Shown here: piece by piece, positions 27,901 to 35,009 of the stretch
Layout: every line of letters begins with the position of its first letter
How positions within the stretch are numbered: the stretch's first letter is position 1
From: Bacteroidales bacterium
GTDB taxonomy: Bacteria; Bacteroidota; Bacteroidia; Bacteroidales; FEN-979
Direction: 5' to 3'
Length of the DNA: 64,000 bases
Assembly: GCA_017882335.1 (NCBI GenBank)
Contig: JADGPR010000003.1
Span: 1-64,000 of the forward strand
Translations under genes and position numbers: made by a program
The notes under the pieces: model-generated
The model's input: only the letters and a program-made list of their open reading frames with translations
Database searches by the model: none
What the model was told of the DNA's origin: nothing

Positions 27901-28417
27901 ACTGGAATGGGGTTATGCCTAAGTTTATGGCATCAACACCACGGATTTGGTTAACTTCGGAGATCATAACCGGAGATTCAGGATAAAAGGCATTTTTTGA
28001 ATAAACCGACTGATTTTTCACCAGCGGGAAATCTTTTTCGGTATCTAAAGGAATGCGTTGGGCAGGAGCGATTTCAATATAGTGAAGGGTTTCAGTGCGC
28101 TGAGAAACGATCCTTACTTTTGGTGTGGAGCCTTGCGGAATAGCAATAAAAGAACCTTTTCCCGGTAAATTCGGCATTCCTTCGTCATTGCCAAGAAATG
28201 TACCCGGAAGCGTAATGTTCTTCATGACCTGACCATCAACCTGAACATCTTCCATAGTAAATTCAGGTACAGAATAAATAAGCTGTATGGCATTCGACCT
28301 GGAGTCCACAAGGTTTAATCCGGATTTTCCCCAGGAATCAGTATACGAAAAATTTTGTGCCTGAATTCCGAATACCGCGGACAGCATGCAGATTGTAAGA
28401 AGTGTAAATTTTTTCAT
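24923..28417 (-). CDS. Gingipain-like C25 peptidase with PKD repeats and T9SS sorting domain
   Basis: This 1164-aa protein has a signal peptide (to about 21), an N-terminal C25 propeptide-like region (about 40-200) and a catalytic C25 region (about 245-620). H490-G491 (MHRDHG) and C522 (SINCQTG) fit the gingipain His/Cys dyad. PKD-type Ig modules follow, near 745-830 (VWTFDGGTPG) and 835-915 (LWDFGDGSAG), then further Ig-like repeats. The C-terminal type A T9SS sorting domain (IYPNPNPGKFAIVL...GVYYLKV) is the export signal. It should be a secreted cysteine peptidase; substrate specificity is unknown. The next gene upstream is a second, PKD-less C25 peptidase. Confidence 0.92.
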   Translation of the reverse strand: MKKFTLLTICMLSAVFGIQAQNFSYTDSWGKSGLNLVDSRSNAIQLIYSVPEFTMEDVQVDGQVMKNITLPGTFLGNDEGMPNLPGKGSFIAIPQGSTPKVRIVSQRTETLHYIEIAPAQRIPLDTEKDFPLVKNQSVYSKNAFYPESPVMISEVNQIRGVDAINLGITPFQYNPVTKDLIVYQDLKVEITFEGGTGQFGNDAFRSRWWDPIMQDNILNYSSLPAVDYDKRFQSYSKGQRDIECEYIIITPTGSDFLSWADSIANFRNQQGILTHIYTLTDVGGNTETAIEAFIDNAYNNWTIKPVACLLLGDYGTDATKNIISHMYIHPDGYPNFASDNKYADVTGDEMPDVVFARIVANNASQLQILCSRFLDYERNPPVDPLFYDKPITALGWQTVRWFQLCSEIVGGFWKNTMNKHPRRINAIYEGSQNIWSSATNTSQVTNYFGSTGLGYIPATPGELGGWTGGNATKINQAIDSGAFILMHRDHGYYDGWGEPAYSSSNVTALNNTLLPFVFSINCQTGAYHRSADCFGEKFVRQTKNGHNAGALGIVCPSEVSYSFVNDTYVWGMMDNMWPNFMPDKETQPGSRGVFPAFGNAAGKYFLKLSSWPYNTGNKQVTYRLFHMLGDGFSVVYFEVPQQLTVTHDEEIQAGATTFNIITNDSAFIALTVNNEIIATGYGSGATPVVITIPSQTAGTQVMVTVTKQNFFRYQDNVPVTYGQLITNFSANVTDLCPGTGVNFTDESAGSPASWVWTFDGGTPGTATVKNPSNIVYSAPGDYSVKLVISRSANSDSTTKTAYIHVYHQPTADFTTSNASCIDQATIFSDLSNANGGTITDWLWDFGDGSAGATSQNPSHTYTSGGTFNVTLQVKNNGTCDNQVTKQVVVGQAPNPAAQPAGPAVVCPGSTGTPYTTPGAGYATSYAWEIAPAAAGTIDGTTTTATFNASATYSGPVSIVVKGLNDCGEGTPSPSYDVNISAPIAAPAKPEGADSVNIANAPTSEFTTTGVPSVTTYAWSITPEAAGTIAGTGLTGTVTWDLSFRGPSAVIVVKGTDTCGPGLPSLDKTVIVKNTLGIFNSNEFGAEIYPNPNPGKFAIVLQGNEKNINIRIVNTLGSLVYTENNVKVTGKFTQNIDLSTLSEGVYYLKVETETGTLIRKLVIRK

Positions 28418-28516
28418 GGTCGGTTTTTGTTAATGAATGGATATAAGTAAGTCTGTGTCACACACAGTTAAGACAATTTTTTATATATGCAAGAGATCAG
28501 AATATTTTTCCTTGCC

Positions 28517-30643
28517 CTACCGGATGACCACAAGTTTTTTAGTTTGTGAGGTCTTATCAGTCTCCATCCTGCAATAATAAATCCCGGAAGAAAGGCCGGT
28601 AAGATCAATGGAATACTGATGTTTTCCGCTGCCTTCTGCTTTCCAGGAATGATCATTTCCAATCTGTTGCCCGGTGGCGTCAATGATTCGCAGGGTCACA
28701 TCAGATGGTTCAGGAAGTGAAAAACTGATATTCAGGGCACCATGGGTTGGATTAGGGTAGAGTAAGAAATACATGGAAGTGCTTATAACAGGAATGCCGG
28801 ATACCGGGTCTTCTATGCGTATCCAGAGTGCCGGATCGCCCAGCAATGTGCAGTCGTATTGGGTCCAGCGTTGTGCACCGGGTTCAAATTCACCAGGTAA
28901 GCCGATCCAGGGCGCTGTTTTAATCTTTGATATCATATGCACCTTGCCAATATGGTTCTCGGGAAGCGTATCGTTGTATAGTGCACTCACGAATTCCCGC
29001 TGCAGGTGTTCTGATGGTCCTTCGGTTGTGCCCTGGTCGAACCAACCAAACCGTGTATTGAAAATTCCTGCTGCAACGAAATTATTGATGGCCAGGCTTC
29101 TCGAAGCAATGCAGGATGGGAGGTCGAAACTTCCGTCATCACAACCTTGGGTATAAAGAAGAGCATAATTATGATCAACGCCATTTACCATGTTAAAGTT
29201 GGCATTGGTGATCTGGTTGATGTCAAAGCGTAGCATATATGAAGTATTTGCATGGCCGAGGTGATGGATGAAGGATGTTCCCCGGTTTATCTTTGCAAGC
29301 AATGTATCCGTACTCCATTGCCAGTGATTGGTGGAGCCCGGAGGCCCGGTCAGCGTATCATAGAGCTTTTCAATGTGGTTTGATCCCGATGGGATCCCAT
29401 GGGAGAAATACCCGTTATCATTTTGGTTATCGACCAGCAGGTCCATATAATCGCCTCCCAGTGTAATGGGAGTGTCATACAAGTATTCCCCGACCAACAG
29501 CGGACGATCGGCCTCTCCAAGCACAGGGTTGGCCTGGTAAGAAACCGATTTGTGGACCATGGAGGCCTGGTTGGCTTGAGTAGTGAAGGGAAGCCGCCCT
29601 ACGGCCACATCGGGCAGCAGGTCGGTGGAATCAGCAACTTCTCCATACACCAGATTTCCATTCAGATCATCCGTGCCATCCAGTGCTGAATAATAGATAT
29701 CAGCGGGAATATCCCAGCTTTCCTCTTCTTTAACTCCGAAACCATCATATACGACACAATAAAATTTCCGCGAGGGAACCCATTGTTCACTTCCTCCTAA
29801 AAGAACATATTCGATGCTGTTGTTCTGGTATTCCTGCCGGATATAGTTCCGCATTTTTTCCTGGAGATCAACCCCAGATGTCCCTGAGTTAATATCTTCT
29901 GTGCTGACGATCTGTGTACTCAGGCCTATTGAGGTATAATAATTCACAAGGTCAGTAAACCCGTCTTCAAAAGAAAATGGAGTGATAATCAGGATCTGGT
30001 AACTGGTTTGTTTCTTCGATGGTTCAGGATATAGGCTCATCATTTCCGGATTCTGAGCAAATGACCGGACGCGATCGAGGCCATCTTTTGAGGATATAAG
30101 ATTTTTCAGCGAAACTGTTGATTTAGCATCCGGACGTGTCTTGATCCGTACCGTCACATCCCTGAAATAAGAAACTTTTCCCGTTGCGGGGTTATAATTC
30201 ACCGGTGTAAAGGTCGACAATGCAAAGGAAAAGCCGTTGAGGTATTGGTTGAGGAGATGGCCTGAGACCGATGCAGGATAGTTGCCATTCATCCGGTAAA
30301 CGGCTTCATTCTTAAGAAATTCGCCGAAAGGTTTTTTTGATATAGGGAGGACATCCTGTTTGGGATAGAGCAGATAGGTTCCCGGAAGAATGGTTTCATT
30401 TTCACGGATGATCTCGATGGACTCGGCAGATTCTCCCGGCGGAAGCATCAGTGAAACGGCCAAATAGGGAAGTGTAGGTTCCCCGGGTATTCCGGATAGT
30501 TTGGCATTATCAACCGTTACCGTCTGGTATTGACCGATGTTCCGGATCGAGCAATTGCCGATACGAAATGTTTTCTCAACATTTCCGGAAAAGACTGCCA
30601 CTGAAAGAAAAGAAACAAGGAAAAGAAAAGATATTTTTTTCAT
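28517..30643 (-). CDS. Second gingipain-like C25 peptidase, T9SS-exported
   Basis: This 708-aa protein is a shorter C25 family member. It has a signal peptide (MKKISFLFLVSFLSVAVFSG), a propeptide-like region (to about 190) and a catalytic region with HHLGHANTSY (His464) and YTQGCDDGSF (Cys501). It ends directly in a type A T9SS sorting domain (LYPNPTHGALNISF...GIYYCRM). PKD modules are absent. The ATG at 30643 is chosen over an in-frame upstream ATG because it begins the signal peptide and follows a TATCTTTG box at 30667. The pair probably arose by duplication, but the two proteins differ strongly. Confidence 0.92.
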   Translation of the reverse strand: MKKISFLFLVSFLSVAVFSGNVEKTFRIGNCSIRNIGQYQTVTVDNAKLSGIPGEPTLPYLAVSLMLPPGESAESIEIIRENETILPGTYLLYPKQDVLPISKKPFGEFLKNEAVYRMNGNYPASVSGHLLNQYLNGFSFALSTFTPVNYNPATGKVSYFRDVTVRIKTRPDAKSTVSLKNLISSKDGLDRVRSFAQNPEMMSLYPEPSKKQTSYQILIITPFSFEDGFTDLVNYYTSIGLSTQIVSTEDINSGTSGVDLQEKMRNYIRQEYQNNSIEYVLLGGSEQWVPSRKFYCVVYDGFGVKEEESWDIPADIYYSALDGTDDLNGNLVYGEVADSTDLLPDVAVGRLPFTTQANQASMVHKSVSYQANPVLGEADRPLLVGEYLYDTPITLGGDYMDLLVDNQNDNGYFSHGIPSGSNHIEKLYDTLTGPPGSTNHWQWSTDTLLAKINRGTSFIHHLGHANTSYMLRFDINQITNANFNMVNGVDHNYALLYTQGCDDGSFDLPSCIASRSLAINNFVAAGIFNTRFGWFDQGTTEGPSEHLQREFVSALYNDTLPENHIGKVHMISKIKTAPWIGLPGEFEPGAQRWTQYDCTLLGDPALWIRIEDPVSGIPVISTSMYFLLYPNPTHGALNISFSLPEPSDVTLRIIDATGQQIGNDHSWKAEGSGKHQYSIDLTGLSSGIYYCRMETDKTSQTKKLVVIR

Positions 30644-30666
30644 TTGTGAATGGTTTAACAATTAGA

Positions 30667-30674
30667 CAAAGATA
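30667..30674 (-). promoter_or_regulatory. -7 box of the second C25 peptidase gene
   Basis: TATCTTTG on the minus strand, 24 bases before the ATG at 30643. Confidence 0.5.
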
Positions 30675-30726
30675 AAGCATTTTCCGTTGCCTGGAAGTGA
30701 AACAATTAATAATGCTATTCCCGTCT

Positions 30727-30761
30727 TAAAAAAATGGGCGGCATTTGAAATGCCGCCCATC
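30727..30761 (-). terminator. Rho-independent terminator of the 215-aa lipoprotein gene
   Basis: A perfect 13-bp stem (ATGGGCGGCATTT/AAATGCCGCCCAT) with a 1-base loop is followed by a T run on the minus strand, 33 bases past the stop codon. A nearly identical hairpin lies at 31895-31933. Confidence 0.85.
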
Positions 30762-30793
30762 TGATTTGGAAATGATTGTTTTATAGAAAATAC

Positions 30794-31441
30794 TTACTGA
30801 ATTACATGGTGTCTGACCAGGCTCCACATAGTGTCAATATTACCAGTTCTCATTTTAAATATTACCAGACCGATGTTCTTTGCAAAGTAATAATCCCTTA
30901 CCGCAGAGTCATTAACATAGAGGAGTTCGGAATACCTGGTGTGATATACATTGTGGTAGAGAGAATTATTAACCGTCAGATTGCTGAAAACCTCAATCAC
31001 ACCAAAAGTATGGCCATTCCCTGAATAATATTGCGGATCAACTATTAATGAGGTAGTTAATGCCCTGCTACTGGAATTTATATCCAACACAGATAAATCC
31101 GCATAATCATCTTTTCCGGCCCCTGAGGTAAAATTAACAAGGAACGGACTTTTAAAGGTCACGACAATATGGTCATAAATAGGATCCTTGGAAGATTCAG
31201 AATATACCCACAATTCCGGGGCTTTCTCCACATAGGTGCAGTCCTGTTTATTGGAAATTTCATTTTTATAGATCCAATAACTTCCCTTTGAAAAAACCGT
31301 CCATTCTTTGAACCAATCCGGAACGTTGTAATGATCCTGGCCTTTCTTGCAATTTGTTGACCCCAATATACACAAGACGAATAGGATAATTTTTGCTTTA
31401 TTCAAGCAATTTGTACTACTGTTCTGGTTAAGTTTATTCAT
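30794..31441 (-). CDS. Hypothetical lipoprotein (YWIYK type)
   Basis: This 215-aa protein has a long N-region and a lipobox GSTNC (Cys31). The mature part begins with FSKGSYWIYKNE, the same pattern as LKVGNYWVYKVY in the lipoprotein at 55384, so the two belong to one loose family of small Bacteroidota lipoproteins. No catalytic motif is visible. The frame could start at a TTG at 31450, but the ATG at 31441 is preferred. It stands alone between T9SS cargo genes, with its own terminator. The function is unknown. Confidence 0.75.
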   Translation of the reverse strand: MNKLNQNSSTNCLNKAKIILFVLCILGSTNCKKGQDHYNVPDWFKEWTVFSKGSYWIYKNEISNKQDCTYVEKAPELWVYSESSKDPIYDHIVVTFKSPFLVNFTSGAGKDDYADLSVLDINSSSRALTTSLIVDPQYYSGNGHTFGVIEVFSNLTVNNSLYHNVYHTRYSELLYVNDSAVRDYYFAKNIGLVIFKMRTGNIDTMWSLVRHHVIQ

Positions 31442-31669
31442 ATTTGGCAAGATATTAATTTCATAGTAGTTACTTCCCTAAAAAGGAATTGAAATAAAAT
31501 TAATGAAAAATCTAATTACATACCTCTTTACAGTATTTATTTTTATTTATGATCAGTTTACTTTTGATAGTAGTACCTGGTTGAGTTTCGTATCATTGAT
31601 GAGAATGTAATGGTCCTGCATGCTACAAACTTGGCCGGATTTATATTATCCACTTTTTTAAGTTCATCC

Positions 31670-31836
31670 GGGTATTTTATTTGTGAGACTCAAATTTCAA
31701 AAACAAAGTGCATTGGAATTTGTAAGTCGAACCCTTCCTGCGGCAGGCAGGAATCCCGACGAAGTCAAAGAGTAAATACCCCGCTGCTCCGCAGCGGAAA
31801 CAGGGTTCAGGGCTTGCCCCGGGGGTTCATCCCCGT
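31670..31836. repeat. Dispersed intergenic repeat, copy 1
   Basis: It begins GTGAGACTCAAATTT, continues through ...AATTTGTAAGTCGAAC... and AATCCCGACGAAGTC...GTAAATAC, and ends near TTCATCCCCGTG. The copy at 49064-49180 has the same order of blocks but lacks a GCGGCAGGCAGG insertion. The left arm can fold because GACTCAAATT and AATTTGTAAGTC are nearly complementary. It has no coding capacity. The rest of the 514-base gap 31442-31955 holds no gene. Confidence 0.7.
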
Positions 31837-31894
31837 GATTGGCAGGTTAAGGCTCAAAATCAAATCCCGGCTTCCATTGAATTTGAGTTCTTCC

Positions 31895-31933
31895 AAAAAA
31901 AAGATGGGCAGCATTTCAAATGCCGCCCATCTT
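31895..31933 (-). terminator. Terminator of the Omp28-like gene
   Basis: A stem of 15 bp (AGATGGGCAGCATTT/AAATGCCGCCCATCT with one mismatch) is followed by T8 on the minus strand, 22 bases past the stop. It is almost the same hairpin as at 30727-30761. Confidence 0.85.
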
Positions 31934-31955
31934 TCTGTGAATTTGAAAGGGTGTG

Positions 31956-33488
31956 TTATTTCACCAGGAATTTCTGTACAATATTCTTTCCTGAATTCCG
32001 GATTGACATGTAATAAACTCCTGCTGACATTTTATTCAGGTTGATGGATTTCACCAGTTTTCCGCTGAATGAAATGCCATTTTCCGAATAAACCTTCATC
32101 CCCATTGTATTGGTGATTTCAATATTGATGTTCTGAGGAGTCAATGAGTTCATTTCGAGGGTAAAACTTCCCTGGTTAGGGTTCGGGTAAATCAGTGTAC
32201 TCAGATCGGTTTTGTTCTGAGCGAACCCAACATTGTCGTAAAAGAAAATACGTGAAATGATGTACTGTGAACAGCCATCCGGTGTATTGACCGTAACGGC
32301 ATAAATATGAGCGCCGACTCCAACGACAGCCGGATCAATGGTGATGCTCGGTGTTGTTTCACCACCGGGAGCCCAGAGGTAAGTTGCGCCGGCGGTTGTT
32401 GCATCCAAGGTAATCGGCTGGCTGCCGGAAGTCGTATCATTGGGGATTGCCAATACGTTCACAATGGTACCAACATTGATGTAGTTTGTTTTTGTAATAG
32501 TATCGATTTGTCCGCCACGGTTCACAACCAGCATAACATCATGGGCTCCGCATTCGGAATAAACCACCGTCACATCTTTGTCGGTGGAAGTAGCCGGTGT
32601 ACCACCAGGGAAAGACCATTCGTAAGATTCATTGGTTCCGATATAGCCGCCTGAAGTATTATTTGTGAAGGTCACGGAACCATCCTTCGGAATGGTCGTC
32701 TGACTGGCCGTAAAATCAACATACAAGTCAATGACGGCGCGCTTGATGCACTGGTAAACCACCCATTTCTTGATTGGGCTTGATCCTCCTCCGGGTATAT
32801 TTCCCTGACCTGCATCCTTATTCTGGAGCATTGCGATAAATTCACAATCGGCAATGGGCCATGAAGCAGCCATGGTAAAGTTCAGCGTAACAACCTGGGT
32901 ATCCCCGCTGGTGAAATCAATTGGGGTTCCGGTCTGACTCGGAGACATCAGCCTGTTAACATGTTCCAGGTGGTTTTGACCCTGCCAGTTTTGCGTGATG
33001 TGCGACTGGGTGACGAAGAAATATAGCACATTGCTTGTGGAAGTAATCGTTCCAACCTTGGTCATTGTGACCACTACAGTATAATCCAATCCTGTGTTTG
33101 AAATTGTCCATGTCATTGCAACCGGAGAAGTTACAGCGATCGACTGGTTGTATTTTGGGAGGTAGGAAGAATACATTGAAGTTGTATGATTGCCACCCAC
33201 AACACCTAGTGTACCGTCAAAGGAAACAGAAGGATATCCAGTGATGTTCCACATAGTATTCCTTGCATTGGAGTATGTATTAGCATACGAATCACCGTTG
33301 TGATTTGCAACTACTGCAACAAGGCAGCCATTGGAAAGAAGATCGTCGCAACCCATTGCAGCGCCGGGGCAGTATTGACACCATGTACCGGTAGCGTCTT
33401 CAACTGCAACCATCGTGCGGGGAACATTCTGTGCAATCAATGCTGAAAAGGACAACAGCATGATAATTGAAAGGAAAAGTTTTTTCAT
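31956..33488 (-). CDS. Omp28-related secreted protein with PKD module and T9SS sorting domain
   Basis: This 510-aa protein has a signal peptide (MKKLFLSIIMLLSFSALIA). A thioredoxin-like Omp28 domain follows, with WCQYCPGA (CxxC near residues 37-40). A PKD-type Ig module lies near 270-345 (YEWSFPGGTP), then a second Ig-like segment, and a type A T9SS sorting domain ends the protein (IYPNPNQGSFTLEM...GVYYMSI). It is probably an exported protein with a redox-like or adhesive fold. Whether the CxxC is active cannot be judged. It is monocistronic, with a TAACTTTG box upstream and a strong terminator. Confidence 0.9.
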   Translation of the reverse strand: MKKLFLSIIMLLSFSALIAQNVPRTMVAVEDATGTWCQYCPGAAMGCDDLLSNGCLVAVVANHNGDSYANTYSNARNTMWNITGYPSVSFDGTLGVVGGNHTTSMYSSYLPKYNQSIAVTSPVAMTWTISNTGLDYTVVVTMTKVGTITSTSNVLYFFVTQSHITQNWQGQNHLEHVNRLMSPSQTGTPIDFTSGDTQVVTLNFTMAASWPIADCEFIAMLQNKDAGQGNIPGGGSSPIKKWVVYQCIKRAVIDLYVDFTASQTTIPKDGSVTFTNNTSGGYIGTNESYEWSFPGGTPATSTDKDVTVVYSECGAHDVMLVVNRGGQIDTITKTNYINVGTIVNVLAIPNDTTSGSQPITLDATTAGATYLWAPGGETTPSITIDPAVVGVGAHIYAVTVNTPDGCSQYIISRIFFYDNVGFAQNKTDLSTLIYPNPNQGSFTLEMNSLTPQNINIEITNTMGMKVYSENGISFSGKLVKSINLNKMSAGVYYMSIRNSGKNIVQKFLVK

Positions 33489-33526
33489 ATTTTTCTTTTT
33501 ATTGGTTAAGAATAAATTGAATGTTA

Positions 33527-33534
33527 CAAAGTTA
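33527..33534 (-). promoter_or_regulatory. -7 box of the Omp28-like gene
   Basis: TAACTTTG on the minus strand, about 38 bases before the ATG at 33488. Confidence 0.45.
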
Positions 33535-33605
33535 ATAATTAATCAATTCAGGTATGTAGGAAATTAAATATATATTTGGGATGCATTTCGTACATATATT
33601 CCAAA

Positions 33606-34712
33606 TTATTTTGCATCCATCTTCTGCAAAGCATAGGCATAAGCGCCAATCGAAACTGCATTGGAAGTTCCCAGCCGTGAAATTCCGACACCGGTTTTTT
33701 TGATAGGGTCATACATCGCTTTTTTTGTACTGAAAGGAACCGGGATCTCAGCCGCTGAAGGTTCAAGGAATTTTCCAAGGTCTGTTTCGTCTTCCAGGTT
33801 GAAGGCAATGATCTCCAACCGTTCGAGGAGTTGCCCGGCCACTGTTTCGAAAGGACGATTCATTTCACTCACCAGTTTTGGCAGAAACAAGGGATAGGCG
33901 CCCGACAATCCTCCACCGATCACGATCAGTCCGTCAACCAGGGTGATGGCATTGGCAAGTGCATCGGCGGCGGCGATGGCAAATGATTCGAATGATTTTA
34001 CTGCTGCTTCGCGGTTCCCGGGTTTCTTTCCCGTCCCGATCTCGCAGATCTCTTTGGGCTCGGGGCAACTCGCCATGTTGATCCCGGTATAATTGGCATA
34101 TTCCCTTTTTATCCCGCGGATACTGACACTTTCCTCCGCATCAAATTGTTTGAAAATACCATTTCTAACCCGGTTGATCTCTCCCTGTGCCGAATTATCA
34201 CCCTGAAAAAGTACACCCCTTGTGACGATACCGCCGCCAAACCCCGTTCCGAAAGTGACTCCAAGAAGATTTCGGTAGCATTTGGGATTCCCAACCTTTT
34301 CCAGTTGCCTGTTGATATCCGGCAATAAACCTGATATCGCTTCACCATAAGCAAACAGATCGCCGTCATTGTTGATGAACACCGGGATGCCGAATGTTTC
34401 TTCGAGCATCGGTCCCAATGCAACCCCGCCTCTGAACGATGGCAGATTCTGCAAGTCGCCAATGATGCCGTTTTCATAATCCGCCGGGCCGGGGAAGGAA
34501 AAACTGATCGCAACAGGTTTTTTGCTGATCATTAATTTTATCCGGTTGAATCCTTCAATGATGTTTTTCAGGATAGCTTCAAGATTTTCACCTTTGGCAG
34601 ATAGGTGAACCGGTTCAATGATTTCTTTTTCCCCCTGTACTGCAGAAAATACGAAATTCGTGCCCCCGGCATCGAGGGTCATTACCACTCTTTTATCTGT
34701 GTTGTAGCTCAT
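33606..34712 (-). CDS. ROK-family sugar kinase-like protein
   Basis: This 368-aa protein has the phosphate-binding LDAGGTN near residue 15 and a sugar/ATP-fold core with FINNDGDLFAYGEA (near 120) and GTGFGGGIV (near 155). These point to the ROK family of glucokinases, N-acetylhexosamine kinases and relatives. The usual ROK zinc motif (CxCGxxGCxE) is absent; the corresponding region reads MASCPEPKEIC. A sugar kinase role is likely but the substrate is unclear. It stands alone, convergent with nothing, upstream of polA. Confidence 0.85.
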   Translation of the reverse strand: MSYNTDKRVVMTLDAGGTNFVFSAVQGEKEIIEPVHLSAKGENLEAILKNIIEGFNRIKLMISKKPVAISFSFPGPADYENGIIGDLQNLPSFRGGVALGPMLEETFGIPVFINNDGDLFAYGEAISGLLPDINRQLEKVGNPKCYRNLLGVTFGTGFGGGIVTRGVLFQGDNSAQGEINRVRNGIFKQFDAEESVSIRGIKREYANYTGINMASCPEPKEICEIGTGKKPGNREAAVKSFESFAIAAADALANAITLVDGLIVIGGGLSGAYPLFLPKLVSEMNRPFETVAGQLLERLEIIAFNLEDETDLGKFLEPSAAEIPVPFSTKKAMYDPIKKTGVGISRLGTSNAVSIGAYAYALQKMDAK

Positions 34713-34737
34713 GGAAAAGCAGTTATAAAGTTTATTT

Positions 34738-35008
34738 TAAAAGTACGAAGTACGATTTACGAAGTACAAATGAATTTTTTAAAGAACGAGGTACAAATTT
34801 ATTTTAAAAATATCTTTGCGAATTTTACATTTAAGGAGAATTTTATAACAATTATTTCTCGCAGATTTACGCTGATTTTACGCTGATTTTCGCAGAGAAA
34901 GACTCATCTACTTACTTATTCTTCAATCCCTAATGGCTAATGGCCAATGGCTAACTCCTAAAATCAAAAATTTCATTCGTAATCCGTAATCCGTAATTCG
35001 TAATTTGT
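34738..35008. repeat. Three blocks of degenerate word repeats between the ROK gene and polA
   Basis: In order: AGTACGAAGTACGATTTACG words (about 34741-34795), CGCAGATTTACGCTGATTTTACGC words (about 34858-34900), and TAATGGCTAATGGCCAATGG plus CGTAATCCGTAATCCG words (about 34930-35003). No gene is visible. The CGCAGATTT words recur at 53133-53310. Confidence 0.7.
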
Positions 35009-35009
35009 T

